Origin: Xenoacremonium recifei | Taxonomy: Eukaryota > Ascomycota > Sordariomycetes > Hypocreales > Nectriaceae | Reading direction: 5' to 3' | Length of the DNA: 64,000 nucleotides | NCBI GenBank assembly: GCA_012184525.1 | Contig: WOFQ01000022.1 | Span: 62,001-126,000, forward strand | In this document: piece after piece, positions 44,677-56,896 of the stretch | Numbering within the stretch: position 1 is the stretch's first letter | Layout of the letters: each line of letters opens with the position of its first letter | Position numbers and translations under genes: made by a program | The notes under the pieces: generated by a model | Told to the model about the DNA's origin: nothing | Databases searched by the model: none | What the model saw: the letters and a program-made list of their open reading frames with translations, nothing else

Positions 44677-46553
44677 ATGTCTGTTCAGGGCAGCAATCCC
44701 TCAGACGAGGTCAACACGGCTGAGTCCAAGCCTGAAGACGTCGTCGTTGCCCATGAGAAGGGCTCACCATCCGACACGTCGGAGAGCGTCGAAGAGCCAA
44801 GACCACATCTGCATGCAAAGACCCTGCTTGCAGTGTTGGCTGTGTGTCTCATTTACTTCGCCCAGCTAGTTACTCTGGTTGGCGCAGGTGCTGTAAGTTG
44901 ATCTTCCTTCCCCTTTCACTCCGCCTTTGGCCTGTGGCTCCGTTGTTTCGACTAACAGGCCGGCTTGCAGCAAGGTCAAACGATCGCCGGACACTTCAAT
45001 GATACGGCCAACACCATCTGGTTCACAGCCCCGATCACAATCTTGACAGTTGTGCTTGGTCCCATTGTCTCCCAGGCCGCCGACTACTGGGGCCGCAAAT
45101 GGTTCCTCGTCATCCTCACGCTCTTCGGAGCCGTGGGTTCTATCATTGTGTCCCGAGCCACGACTATGAACATGGCCATCGCCGGCTTTTGTGTGACCGG
45201 CATCTGCTTCGGTGTTCAGCCACTACTTCATACCATCTCATCTGAGGTTCTTCCTCGACGATGGCGCGCTTGGGGCCAGGCTGCTGACATGATCTCCAAC
45301 GCGTTGGGAACCATCACTGGTCTTCTTGTCGGCGGTGCCCTCAACCGAACAAGCAACCCTGCGTCCAACGGTTTCCGCAACTACTTCTACATGGCCACTG
45401 GCTGGTACGCACTCGCCGCTCTCCTGGCAGCTGTTGCATACAACCCTCCTCCAACAGAGCGACAGGTTGAGTACAGCGGCCGCACCATGGACAAGTTGAA
45501 GAAGCTCGACTGGATTGGCTACTTCCTGTTGGCTGCTGGTCTTGTTCTATTCTGCGTTGGTCTTTCGTGGTCACAGAATCCCTATCCTTGGTCCAACCCG
45601 CATGTATCGGCCACTTTTGCTGTTGGTGTGGCCCTGGCAATCGTCCTCGTTGTGTACGAGACATACTTCAAGAAGGATGGCATGTTCCATCACGGCCTCT
45701 TCACCAACAACCGCAACTTTGCATTAGCTGCTTTTTGCGTTTTCTCCGAGGGTGTGGCCTTTTTCGCCGCCAACACTTACTTCGCGTTTCAGGTACGTCG
45801 GGATCTCGATCCTTAGGCCGCCTGAAGACACTAACAGATCTCTAGGTCAGCGTTCTGTATGAGCACGATGCGCTCATTGTTGGCGTTCGATACAGCATCA
45901 TGCTGATCAGTTCCATGGTCGGTGCCTCCATGGCCGGTCTCTACTGTGCCATTGAGCGCAAGGTTCGTTGGATCACTGTCCTGGCGTTCTGCATCTTCAT
46001 CGCTTTCTTCGCCTGCATGGCCTCAACAACCCGACACACGGACACGCCTGTTTGGGGATATCCCGTGCTGCTCGGTATTGCTCTCGGCATGACTCTGACA
46101 ACGCTTGTGACGGTTGCTCAGCTGTCCACGCCTCCCCAGCTCATTGCCATTGCAAGCGGCCTCATCATCAGCTTGCGCTCGCTCGGTGGCACCGTTGGCA
46201 TCACCATTTACAACGCTCTGTTTATCAGCAAGATGAACCATCTTCCTGACAACATTGCGAAGGCGGGTCTGTCTCATGGCCTCAATTCGACGGACTTGCC
46301 CTCCTACATTGGTGGCATTGCCAACCAGAACCAGACTCTTCTCGAGTCCATCCCCGGAATCACCCCTGAGCTTATCCAGGACGGCGTCAACGCGGTGCTC
46401 GACACTTACGCTGTGGCCTTCCGCAGCGTCTGGATTGCCGCTACCTGCTTCGTTGTTTTGGCTGCTGTCGTTGCTGCGTTCCTGATTGACCCCAAGAAGG
46501 AATTCAACATGCACATCGACGCCCCTGTCGAGAAGGAGGAGGACCTGTACTAA
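44677..46553 (+). CDS. MFS transporter, TRI12/siderophore-transporter-like
   Basis: Fourteen-helix major facilitator of about 580 residues of the group containing the trichothecene pump Tri12 and siderophore importers. A 45-residue acidic cytosolic N-terminus precedes LLAVLAVCLIYFAQLVTLVG. Then FTAPITILTVVLGPIVSQAA with DYWGRKWF (motif A-like), GICFGVQPLLHTISSEVLPR, NFALAAFCVFSEGVAFFAAN, LRSLGGTVGITIYNALFISK and the conserved terminal part AFRSVWIAATCF. Two introns, about 44893-44972 and 45793-45846. The C-terminus ends EKEEDLY. Its partner, the divergent flavin monooxygenase, suggests metabolite export; a siderophore role cannot be excluded. Confidence 0.85.
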
Positions 46554-47975
46554 GCCTGGCTACGGCTTACTAGTGCTGCAAAAATCGCCTGTTTTTTCCG
46601 CGCCCCTCGCCATTCGTTTACGAATCCCCGGGTTAATGCTTGAGTAAGATCTTCACCCAGGAACAGGGATGCATCGTCTGGGCGGGTTTCATTACTTAGC
46701 GAATCACTCATTTTTTCCCTCATCAATCTGCACTGTAGCATAGCGAGATGAGGTACCTCGAGATACAACTTAGACTCTTAGACGCAGATAGCCCCATATA
46801 ACAACCAGGGTCCGGTAACCTTACCAGAGCCTCTAAACCCCCTTGGATGTTTAGCTTGCCTCCAGATTTTCAGCCGGAGGGCATCCGGGCCAGAGAACGG
46901 CCTGAGCCCTCTGTGATGACGGCCCAAGCTCGCCCGGCACTTCTGCAAGGTCCGGGGGAAGCCCCTCTCTTCTAGTGGTAGCGCTGCCCTGGAAAGGGGC
47001 CCATCACATCTTAGATTCGAGGCAGTGAGACATCTGCACCCATGCAGAGAGTTGGAAACGGGGAGACGGGGAGGTGGCTTGCCGATACGACGCCTCCTGG
47101 TGACGGCGCTCCCTTAGTTGCTGTGCGTATTCCTGTCAAGCAAACGCTATCGTGATGTACATCAGCCCGTCTCATCTCCGTCGACGGTGCCCAATCAAGG
47201 CGCTCATCAACCTCTGCTGCACAATAATGTCTCAGGCGGCGCTGCAGATCCTGGACGCCTTGCTGCCATCGTCGCTAGGGTGGCTGTACCTTGTAACCTG
47301 GGGCGGAATAGCGGCCTGCCGAACCAACAGTCATCCTGGGACAGTCCCTGGGAACCAGATTTTTTCAAATGCATCACTAGCCAGGGACCAGGTTTTGTTC
47401 GGTCCTGCCCAGTCGCATCAGCTTTTTATGGTATGGAAGCAATGCAGGACGGATACGGCGTAGCAGTGAATCCCATTCCCCAACACAAACACTGCCCCCA
47501 TCTTGAGCAGCATTCTGGCTAGCGGCCTTCTCTCTGTCTCGACGGAGTAACTCACGGTCCCGCCTCTAGTCGGCCGCTCTCTTGCCCGGGGCATGGGCCG
47601 TCGACTTACCATCGAGGACCATGTCGAACCAGCCTTCCGCGCTCCAGGACTCAGAACATGACACTGGCGACGCCACACGCAATAGGCCAGACTCATCTAG
47701 GTCGACTCGCTTCGTAGACGGACGAGACCGGAGCAGTGCTGTCACTTCAGCCGGTATGTGAGGTCCAGGAGAAGGTACAGAAGTCTGTCGAGTCGTGTCT
47801 CATAAGGCCCACAGGGGCGGCATGAACTCACGGCTGGTGGACGAACCTTTTTTTCCTTTTGGTCGAGTCGATTCCAATTACAAGACGATCCTCTTGTCCG
47901 GGCTGCCTGCAATCATTCCTTCGCTCTGTCTCTCTCCCCTCATCCCTCCCTAACTTGCTCTTCGTGGCAGTCAGC
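46554..47975. other. Intergenic region, no gene supported
   Basis: About 1.4 kb between the MFS gene and the next SAT4-type gene. Short open frames only. A segment at 46960-47030 faintly resembles a tRNA D-arm and T-loop but lacks stems and was not called. Confidence 0.4.
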
Positions 47976-49333
47976 ATGTGGTACGTTGGGAACGTCCCCA
48001 TTGTGGAGAGAAACCATGGCCTCGTGGTTGCGGGTTTCTTGTTCACCACGCTGGCATGTCTGGCTGGGAGCATGAGAATCTTCACTCGGGCTGTCTTGGT
48101 CCGCAACATGGGCCTCGACGACGCCTTCATTATTGCCGCCATGGTACGTACTTCCTTGGGATATTTTCAAGTGTTGAGATGCTTTATCGATCTCTCATGA
48201 TCTGTGCGTCAGACTAACATCCTTCAGCTCGGAACAATCGCTTTTCAGACAGCAGTCGTGGAGCGTAAGCTAGAACCCATTTGTGAGGGATCGTCCGTAT
48301 TCCCCTACTAACAATGTGTTGTAGAGATCAAGTATGGACTTGGCGATGCTGTTCAGCCAGATGTCATCGAGAACTTCCTCCAAGCGTTGTTGGCCACCGT
48401 CGTTTCTTACAGCTTCACCCAGCTAGTCGTCAAATTTTCGATCCTCCTGCAGTGCAGGCGTATCTTTAAAACGGCCAAAGCACAGCGCATCTTTACGGTC
48501 TTCCTCATCTGGTTGACAGTCTATGGGCTCTTCTGCTTCTTCTCATCCCTGATTACTTGCGTACCCCTCGCAAAGTATTGGGACGACAGCATCCCAGGCG
48601 GATGCATCAATCGGTCCAATCTTCACTATGCGCTGGCAGGCTTCAACATTCTAAATGATATTTGCTTGTTGATTGCACCGCTGCCTTTTCTGAGACAATT
48701 GCAGATTGCACGTAGGGCAAAGATTATCTTGCTTGGAGTGTTTTGCTGTGGTGGCTTGTAAGTGAAAGCAAACTGAAAACAATCTGAGAGCACTGGACAG
48801 CAACACTGACAAATTTATCATACAGCGCTTGCATCGTTGCAATCATCCGTCTTCACTCGCTCTACGTCAATAATTCGGCACCTATAGACCAGCAGCCCCG
48901 TATGCTGCCCCCAAAACACTGCTTATCACGACATTCGCTGACATCTCTCACAATAGTTTTCGGCGTCGACATCGCTCTCTGGTCCGGTCTCGAGATCAAT
49001 GTGGCCATCATCTGCGCCTGCGTGCCCGCTCTCAAGCCGCTCTTCGTCAAGGTCTTCCCCCACCTCGTTTCCTCCTTTGCCGACTCCTCCAAGCGCTCAA
49101 GACCCGGTCGCTCAACACACGGAACGCTGCCCCTGAGCAGTTTCGACCGCCGCCACAACACGAACGATCGAGACCGAGACAGTGACGACAAGGATCTCAC
49201 TATCCAGGTTCGCCAGTCCTTCGAGATGAAGGCCGTTGCCGCCGACCGCGACGACAGCAGCGACAAGAACCTCGTGACTGGCCCGGGCTCGTCCTGGACA
49301 GCCGAATGCTACTCAGGTCGGAACCAACCGTGA
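47976..49333 (+). CDS. SAT4/PTH11-type fungal rhodopsin-domain membrane protein (second copy)
   Basis: Seven-helix membrane protein of about 365 residues, same family as the one at 33.6-34.9 kb. Marks: GFLFTTLACLAGSMRIFTRA, MGLDDAFIIAAM, IKYGLGDAV, TQLVVKFSILLQCRRIFKTA, a Cys-containing loop with CVPLAKYWDDSIPGGCIN, NDICLLIAPLPFLRQLQIAR, RRAKIILLGVFCCGG, and DIALWSGLEINVAIICACVP. The cytosolic tail is long and rich in Arg, Asp and Ser. Four short introns, including 48145-48228, 48264-48324 and one near 48900-48959 which joins DQQP to LFGVDIA. The ATG at 47976 starts a short extracellular end. Ligand unknown. Confidence 0.85.
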
Positions 49334-52210
49334 TCAGCAGCGACCAGGGGCCTGGTCTGCACAAGTGGGTCGGAGATGTCTTCAGCAGTGACTCCGCAAG
49401 CAAGCGAGAACCCCTGCCCTCGCTTACGCCGAAATCCTGCTTGTACATTTAGAAGAGCGACAGCCGTAAAGTAGTATATGACCGAGATTATGCTTGTTCT
49501 TGCACATGCCTATTTTGAGTTACCCCGAGAAATGGGATTTTCGCACCCATTATCAATGGGTTACGTGTCTTTCGGTGCTTCGTCCACGGACATCAATCTG
49601 TTTGAACGGTAGCGAGAATCTCATCCCTGTACATATCAGTCTCAGATACCTGCACGATTCATCACATGTTGACTCGACAATCACAATTGCCTCCTTCCTT
49701 GCTTTTTCTCACCGGAGCCAGGGTACGGGTCGCTTATGCTGCCAAAGAACTGATTAAGCACGCTGTCAGATTGATACCTGCGAACCACCACCAACCCTGG
49801 CCCTTCCAGTGTCAGAATTCCGTTTCGATGGTAGCGAAAAAGGCCGCCCCCTCGTCTAGGCAGATAGCCTACTGCAGCAGCGTGGGTACGAGCGCTGGTC
49901 CAGGCGGCCTTGTTCCCCGGAGTAGGGCGCTTAGGGCAGGATTCGCATCCTGGGCCTCCTCACCAACGTTGCATCTCACGCATCCAGACCAACACCACTG
50001 ATTATGCATGCTACAGTAATTGCAGCAGCACCAAGGCCACGCCCGACTAACTGTCACAGGCTCAGGAATGAGCCGGCTGCACCCATTATTGAGCTATCGC
50101 GAGTATCGCTCGCATTGGGTCTAGCCGCAGCCACTGGCCGCTGGGTTGGAGAATCAACCCTGGAGAAGCTTGGAGAAAGTTACGAAGCAGGCTTGGAGGC
50201 TTACGCCAAGGAGGAAAGTCAATGAACTAGGCAGCCCATATCTAACCTGCGTTATCAAGACTAACAAGCAATAGAACTTGATAGAGCCTGAGCAGAATTC
50301 CTGGCTCCAAAAGTGGTCTGATGTCCAAGGCACGAGGCCTCGCCAGGCAAAGCCGCGAAAATTAGTTGAGGCTTACCGCCTACCATTTCACATTGTGACG
50401 GTTGCGCACCAGAAGTTGAGTAACCATGGGAAAGGGTCAGTATCATGTCAATGAGATCATTATTTGAGATACCTTGATTATACCGAGTCGTCTCAATTTC
50501 CGCAGTCCCTTCTCCTTGTCTCCCTCAGCTGGCACTCACAAGCACTCGAAGTGATGACCCCTTTCTCGGTCTTGACTGTCTTGGATCTTGGGGCAACAAG
50601 AGACAAAGAATCGATGCAAGCTATTAGGCTGAAGTCTTGGCTTATCATGCAGTCCAAGGCTTGCTTTCAATCCTATTGCTTGGTCTATTTTGTCCCTTTG
50701 GTGTTGTTGTCGTGAAGTCACGTCCATCTAGAGGGTGTTTTGATTGGCAAAGAACTGCTATAGAACGGTTGTACACTTCCATAAGACATACAGGCTGGCT
50801 GACACTTCATTATGTTTGTAGGCTTGCCTTACCATCACTTGTCTTCGAAGGCTGGGCCCGCAGGAGACGGTGCTTTTCCATACATTCGGTAGTGAAGGGG
50901 GAGTACGATGCAGCCCAGGCAAAAGGATCATGCTACCAAAGGAGTCTGATGTGCATGGCCGAAGGGCTTTAGAGTGGAAAGTAATGAAATCATACGCAAT
51001 GACCTTGTTCATGGTCTTTTTCAAGGTCATGACGGAAGAATATCCCATACAAGGCAACTCTATTGCACCAACGAAAGAAACCTCAATGGTTACTCTCCAT
51101 TTCAAGCAACCAGTCTACTCTTCAAACCCTCCAGCGTATAAAGGCCCCAGTCCATATGCTCATGTATCCGGCCGACAGAGGATGGTGAACACCTCACATC
51201 CCTCAGCATCGATCTCGTGTTTCCGCACCGGGACAGCTTGAACGGAGTATTCTGCAATCAGTAGCAGTTCGTGGTTCGATCGTCGCAAAAGAAACGGAAA
51301 CATATGCCCACACATCAGCGAGCTCTCTGGCCCAGTGCTGGCGCTCGAAGTCGACCTAGTAAAATGGCTCGCCCTGTAGCAGAGATTAGCGACGTGGAAC
51401 AAACAAGCCAACCGAGGCCACTTAGTCTGCTGTAGAATGTTGCCAAACCTGTGTAAGATATTTGTTCATTACAACGCGTACCATGTTTGGTATCTGGTCA
51501 TGAAGTCGCGTAAACCCATGCGTCTGAAGCAAGCAGTCTTGGACAAAGAACGAAACGTTGTTAGGCACCACCCATCAAAGCCGAGGTGTTGTTGAAGATG
51601 TGATCACAGAAAGCTGGACAACAGATCTCAGATTGGGAGTGATTTCTTTGGGGGTCATGTGACTGCTGATCCATGAAATGTTTGCCTAAGAATTCTGGCC
51701 TTCGGCATAATGACACTGACCTTAACGTCTGTCGATCGAGCAACCGTAGACAACGAAGGAATCGTCCAAGAAACTGCCATCCCACTGATACTGGACCACA
51801 TCTACAACGATTTCTTGGGTTTGTACGGCATTACTGGTACTTTCAGGGAGTCATGTGCGTCTAGCGTAGCTTTATTGTAAATGCACAGGTAGCTGCAGGA
51901 CGAACGAAATATCCTTAAGGTGTACCAAGACGCATTCGAGCGCACCAAGTAATCTTGCATCATATAATAAAAATACTCTCAGAAATACCGCCAAATTGAG
52001 CAATGTTGTTTAATAGAGCCTTTTCGTATCAACCCATGATATTTACCTAATATGTAGGGGCTAGAGTTTTCGAGCATCATGGTTGGTCGAGCGAGATCGG
52101 CAATGACCAATAACTATCAGCGTCTTTTCTAGTACTTGACACAGTCAAATCACCCATCTCCAGAGACTCCGAGATTGTTTTCTTCCTTTCCTCATTAATT
52201 CCTCATCATC
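49334..52210. other. Long intergenic region without supported gene
   Basis: About 2.9 kb. Several open frames of 60-120 codons on both strands, none with recognisable family features or consistent splice signals. The last few hundred bases carry the promoter of the BTB-like gene. Confidence 0.4.
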
Positions 52211-53256
52211 ATGGCCGATCAACCCATTGTCGTTCTCGAGCCTCAGGGAGAAATCTTCTTCGTCGCGGGGCGAGAGGGTCAGTCTCGTCGAACGTACCAA
52301 TGCTCTCAGAGCATTATTCTCTTCGCCTGCCCTTGGCTCAGCGTGCTGCTAAGCACCTGGGGAAGGGAATCTCTTCCCTTCACCGTTAGGGTCGGGCAGG
52401 AGGATGGAGATGTTGAGGGCATCGGCTTCATCCTCAGAGTTCTTCACGGCGACATCCTCCCATGGACTCGCATCTCCCCCCGGTTCCTCCTTTCTGTGGC
52501 CATGGCGTGCCACAAGTACGACTTCTATCAGGGCCTACGCCCATACATGGCAGATTGGCTGAGCGAGGGCGAGAAACAGGTCCGCGATGCCGATTCCTTG
52601 AGCTACCACTTGTTGTCAATAAAGTACTTCGGATATTCTGTGAAAGGTAAAGCCTAGGACGTTCCTTCTTGCATCGGTTAGACTAATGCAGGACAGATTC
52701 AATTTGCAGATCGAGGGTCTTGATGCATGGCTTCCTCCAAGAATGCCTGGAGGAGTCGTATGCCCAAGTCTTCAGACAGGGCTTCCTTGTCAATGACTTC
52801 GCTCTTTTAAGCACCCTGTGCCGTACCTGCAACCGAGCCCACATCAGAGACGATCGCATATGCCGCGGCATCGAAATTCCCGGCATAGATCCTTACGACC
52901 CCCTTTGTACGGCAGAATCTCGTTACTGGGAATACGCCAACTACCTCAAAGAAGGGGAGGTCATCAACAAGAGGGGCAACTTGCGGACGACACTGTCACC
53001 CGAAGGCATCGCCAAGCGACTAGAGACAATCAGATTGAAAGTTGAAGAAGAACATCATTGCACCGGCACATTCCTGTGTCCTTTGAAAAAGATCATATGG
53101 AAAATTGAACGGGTGGCTCGTCATATGACTGAGTCGGCATCGACCACAGCGGAGCCTCTCGCTGCTCACCGGACCCCGCGCTCACCAGAACCTCGAATCA
53201 AGTTACCGCTTACATTGGCATCACCAAACGGTCAGCTGGCCTTCAAATTCCGTTGA
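52211..53256 (+). CDS. BTB/POZ-like fungal protein
   Basis: Protein of about 330 residues in two exons. The first exon resembles a divergent BTB fold as found in many fungal proteins: VVLEPQGEIFFVAG, IILFACPWLSVLLSTWGRES, an FILRVLHGD segment, then FLLSVAMACHKYDFYQGLRP and YMADWL. The intron at 52647-52696 (50 bp, GTAAAG..CTAATGCAGGACAG) must be removed for the frame to continue into the second exon, which codes LMHGFLQECLEESYAQVF, several Cys residues and a charged C-terminal part. The BTB assignment rests on pattern only; these proteins usually mediate protein-protein contacts, and no partner is visible here. Confidence 0.6.
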
Positions 53257-53693
53257 ATTCAAATACCTCTCTGAGAATCATGATCACGAACTGGACTCAG
53301 CAACAAAATGGAAGGTATATGGATATCATCAATGGTCAAGATCAAGAGGAAGACAGAAAGTCATGAAGGGAATTCGTTCATCATCATGCTAATGTATGAT
53401 TCATGCTAAGTACTGTTTCGCCATCCGTGCCATCATAATCATTCCATTGCATCGGTTGCCGCCTCTAGAAACAACCTTCAAGTCCGTGAACAAGGCTTCT
53501 TTCAGAAACCAACGCTCCAGAAACCAATATCTACATAGAAAAGAAAAAGGCACATTCAAATGCCAGAGAAATCCTGTTCAAGTTTTTGTCCATCCTAACC
53601 CTTTCGCATCCACACGTTCCACAAGTCTTCCATCCCTCACCTTGAAATCAACCTGCTGAAACAAATCTGAGAAATTGGGCCGCCATGATCCCC
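53257..53693. other. Convergent 3' region
   Basis: Spacer between the BTB-like gene and the chromodomain gene, which converge. No feature recognised. Confidence 0.3.
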
Positions 53694-54790
53694 TCACTCG
53701 TCGTCCGCGGCCCGGGCCTTCTTTCTAGGCCGTCCAGTACCGCGGTCAGCGGGACGTTTGGCGGCCTGGGCGGAGGTGGCCTGGACGGAGGGGGCTTGGA
53801 CGGAGGTGGCCTCGACGGAGGTGGCCTGGACGGAGGGGGCTTGGACGGAGGTGGCCTCGACGGAGGGGGCCTGGACGGAGGGGGCCTGGACGGAGGTGGC
53901 CTGGGCGGAGGGGGCCTGGGCGGAGGGTTGTTGCGAGCCGGCGGCTCGGCGCTCGGCCTCAAAGGCCCTGAGCAGATCAGGGGCAATAGTCCTGATCTTG
54001 GTGCGAGATTCCCAAGTCGCATCCTCCTCGGTGTATCCCGTCCACTGAACCAAAAGCTGGACCTTACGCTTTACCACCTTGCGCTGGAGGATGCGGAAGA
54101 CATGGTAGGTCACGAGGCTGGTTGCCGCCTCGCGAGAGGCGAACTTTCCCCAGTAGCTATCGACGAGCTCGGGGAACCGCATCTGCATGGTAAATTCTGG
54201 CTCCCAAGACGAGTCACCGCCCTCTAGACTAACGAGGAACGTGACAGTCGCGGCCTGCTTATCGACACGATGCGCGCAAATCTCCTCAATCTTCAGCTCC
54301 GGAGAAAGAGGTTCTTCAACGTTGGTGTTGGAAACGGCTTGGGCACCGTTCGTGTCGGCTGGGACAGGGGTCGAAGCCTCGGCAGGCTGGTCGGCGTCGG
54401 TTGATTTTGTAGCGTCCTCCGCGGCCTCGGTGGTCTTGTCGGGCTTGGAGGAGTTGCCATTGACATCAGCCGGCTTGGCCTTGGCCTCGCTGCTGGACTC
54501 TTCGTCGGAGATATTGATAACGACGTTGTCGCGCTTCTTGGGGGTGGGCTCGCTCATGGTGCCGTTCTCGGTGGGCTTGGGCTTGGGCTTGGGGGCTCGA
54601 GCGTCTTTCGTCTTCTGAGGAGAAACGGGAACGTCGTAGGGATCGTCTGAAAATGGCAATGTCAGTAAGCCAGAGGTTGAACTTGTGCAATAGATGCGCC
54701 GGACGAGTGCGGCTAGCCCGGCTGCCCTCATGAGACATTGGGCGCCAGATCAGCACAGCAACCAAAGTGAGACATACCTGAAGGCCGCAT
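53694..54790 (-). CDS. Chromodomain protein with pentapeptide-repeat tail
   Basis: Nuclear-type protein of about 320 residues. Exon 1 is only 13 nt (54790-54778, coding MRPS), followed by an intron (54777-54647, GTATGT..CTGAC..TTTTCAG). Residues to about 130 are acidic, Lys/Pro-rich and disordered. Then come two chromodomain-like segments: a divergent one (IEEICAHRVDKQAATVTFLV, with SSWEPEF and FPELVDSYW) and a clearer one (YHVFRILQRKVVKRKVQLLV, with QWTGYTEEDATWE). The C-terminal part holds eleven pentapeptides of the form [PT]S[VA][QE]A (about 53927-53763) and ends in a basic KKARA nuclear-localisation-like patch. Chromodomains bind methylated histone tails; which mark is unknown here. Confidence 0.8.
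53763..53927 (-). repeat. 15-nt minisatellite coding eleven pentapeptides
   Basis: Tandem 15-bp units (plus-strand form GGCCTGGACGGAGGT and close variants) inside the chromodomain gene. Because unit length is a multiple of three, gains or losses of units keep the frame open, and the antisense frame is also open across them. Confidence 0.85.
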
Positions 54791-56896
54791 TGTGAGCTGA
54801 GAAGCTTCAAGAGAGTAACTTGCGATGTAGAGCAGGGAAAAGAGTGTGAGAAGAACGGCTGAGCTGCGTTTGACCGCTGGCAGTGCGTTTGCGTTTCCGA
54901 GCTGAAGCTTTCGCGCCACGCGGGTGAGAGACGCGTAGAGAGGTCCCGTTGCCAATTAATGTCGGGGATAAGGTGGGAGAGGAGAGCTGGAGCTGGAGTG
55001 GAGTCAGAGCTTGGAGATCAACACAAGCTTGGGTTAGTGGCGGTTACCTGAGGCTGCTGGGCAACACTGCTGAGCTGAGCCACCACCGCCACAGGTACCG
55101 TTGCTAGGCTCACCCTGGAGAATTTTGGCGGGAGCTACAGCGAGGATGCAGCGCTGGAAATTGTCTGGAATTGCTGCCGGAAGATGGTCTGGATATTGGC
55201 CAATTTTCCGTCAGAGTAATCGAAGTGTTGCAGCGATGGATTGGCAGCCCTGCGAAGCCCTACAACGTCATGTGAGCTGACACCGCCCTCCTGCACGTGA
55301 CTACCTGAGAGTGAGGTGAGGCTGCGATTGTGCATCGTCGAAAAAGTGACAAGGTTCTGACGATACCAAGCGTTCGGGAACATCTTGACGACTTATTGCG
55401 AGATTCCATAGGGTCAGGATATTCCTCATGGTTTCTTCCGAATTTCAAGCAATATCATACGCTTACCATTGAGAGCACATTCATCTCGACTTCCGAACGC
55501 TTTCGTCCTGTCGTCCCCTCGTCCATTGACTTTTCTAGCCAATGTCATGGTGTCGCCTTCGATTTCACACACTGCCCGATTTCTCGCTCGAACTTGATGC
55601 AAAAAGGCAGGTGTAGGGGTTAGCAGGTCAGTATGACACATTCCTCAGTATGCAAATTGTTCCATTGGATGACGCCATTAAATCAGATGCTTCGATACCA
55701 CGCCCAATTGCTGTCACGTTTTGCAAAGGTCTCGACAAATTCGTTCGAGACTCTATTCTCACCGTGCCAATACGAACTAGCCAAGAAGATTCCCTGCATT
55801 TCCAACATCTTGGTTTTCAGCTTCCATGGGACACGGGATTGCCAGCACCATCCCTTGCTACGATGGCGATATCAGACCCGGCGGGCTCCTCGAACCGAGA
55901 CACGGGTGTTTCCGACACATCCAGAAATGTCTTTCAATAATCTCCCTTGTCATGATCATGAGAGAGTAAATCATGAGTGAGTCAAATCCCTTTCACATGG
56001 CGAAGATGCAGGCTGCGGTCGATTGCCTTTGTTTTTTGCGCCGCAAACCTTGGACTGCGAGACACAGTCACATCATGTGCCACACAATTGGCATCATGAA
56101 GAGATCCAATAGAGTTTGAGAATAGACCAATGGACTTCAAATTGGATTGCATTGGCAGGTCTTGGAGACTTGGTACTTGGAATTCCCCTGGTCTTGGCTA
56201 ACTCGTCAGCAGGCCCCAGATCAAACGAAACGGACCACTTGACGATAATCCACGACACACCAGATCATCCCGTCGAGACATGCTAGAAGAAAAACTAGTC
56301 AGATGCTCGGCGGGAATACTTAAAAGCACGAGCCGCAACGTGGGTACTACTGGGGATGCTCCCGCTGGCGCCGTCTCCGATTGGACTTGGCCCAGAAAGT
56401 CTCTTCGCCTTCAGATCGCGTCATCGGGCACGTTCTCCAAAAGTTGCAAACCATGACACATTGGCTGCCCACCGCGGGAGCGAAAATTCAACGTCTCAAC
56501 AAGAATTGGGAAGGTGGTGCAGCGGTTTTGCTGGCCAGACGAAAACGCGAAAGACCGCTGCGATGGCACGATCGTGGGGTTTGCGCATCAGGGCCGAACC
56601 GCCGCTGAGGGAGGCCAATCGGCAGCTGAGGAGACCCTCCCATGGCAGCATCCCAGGTTACCTTGAAGAGGCTCTTGGCGATCATCATGCTTCTGGCTTC
56701 CTTCTAGACTGCCCGTAGTGACCCCATCGGTCCCACGGCGGCTGCCGAGTGGCGCCCAGGAGGGTCTCTCCTGCTCCTCGATGTCACCACATGCGTAGGA
56801 TAAAGAGCACCAGCATCCCCTCTGATGAACCTTCTATCACTCTTCATCCATTGGCGTCGTTCGTTGCCATAAACACCAACATTCTTCCTATTCGTC
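54791..56896. promoter_or_regulatory. Divergent region between chromodomain gene and permease
   Basis: About 2.1 kb. Carries both promoters. One TGAGTCA (the core bound by Gcn4/CPC1-type amino-acid regulators) lies at 55978-55984, about 0.9 kb before the permease. No gene recognised. Confidence 0.4.

Noticed and set aside
46960..47032. Possible tRNA (TCTAGTGGTAGCGC and ATTCGA fragments)
   Set aside because: D-arm-like and T-loop-like words are present, but no T-stem or acceptor stem can be formed.
49494..51411. Several 60-120 codon frames
   Set aside because: No conserved motif, no consistent intron signals, overlapping on both strands.
53685..54227. Plus-strand frame coding Gly-rich repeats
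   Set aside because: Antisense of the 15-nt minisatellite in the chromodomain gene; open only because unit length is a multiple of three.
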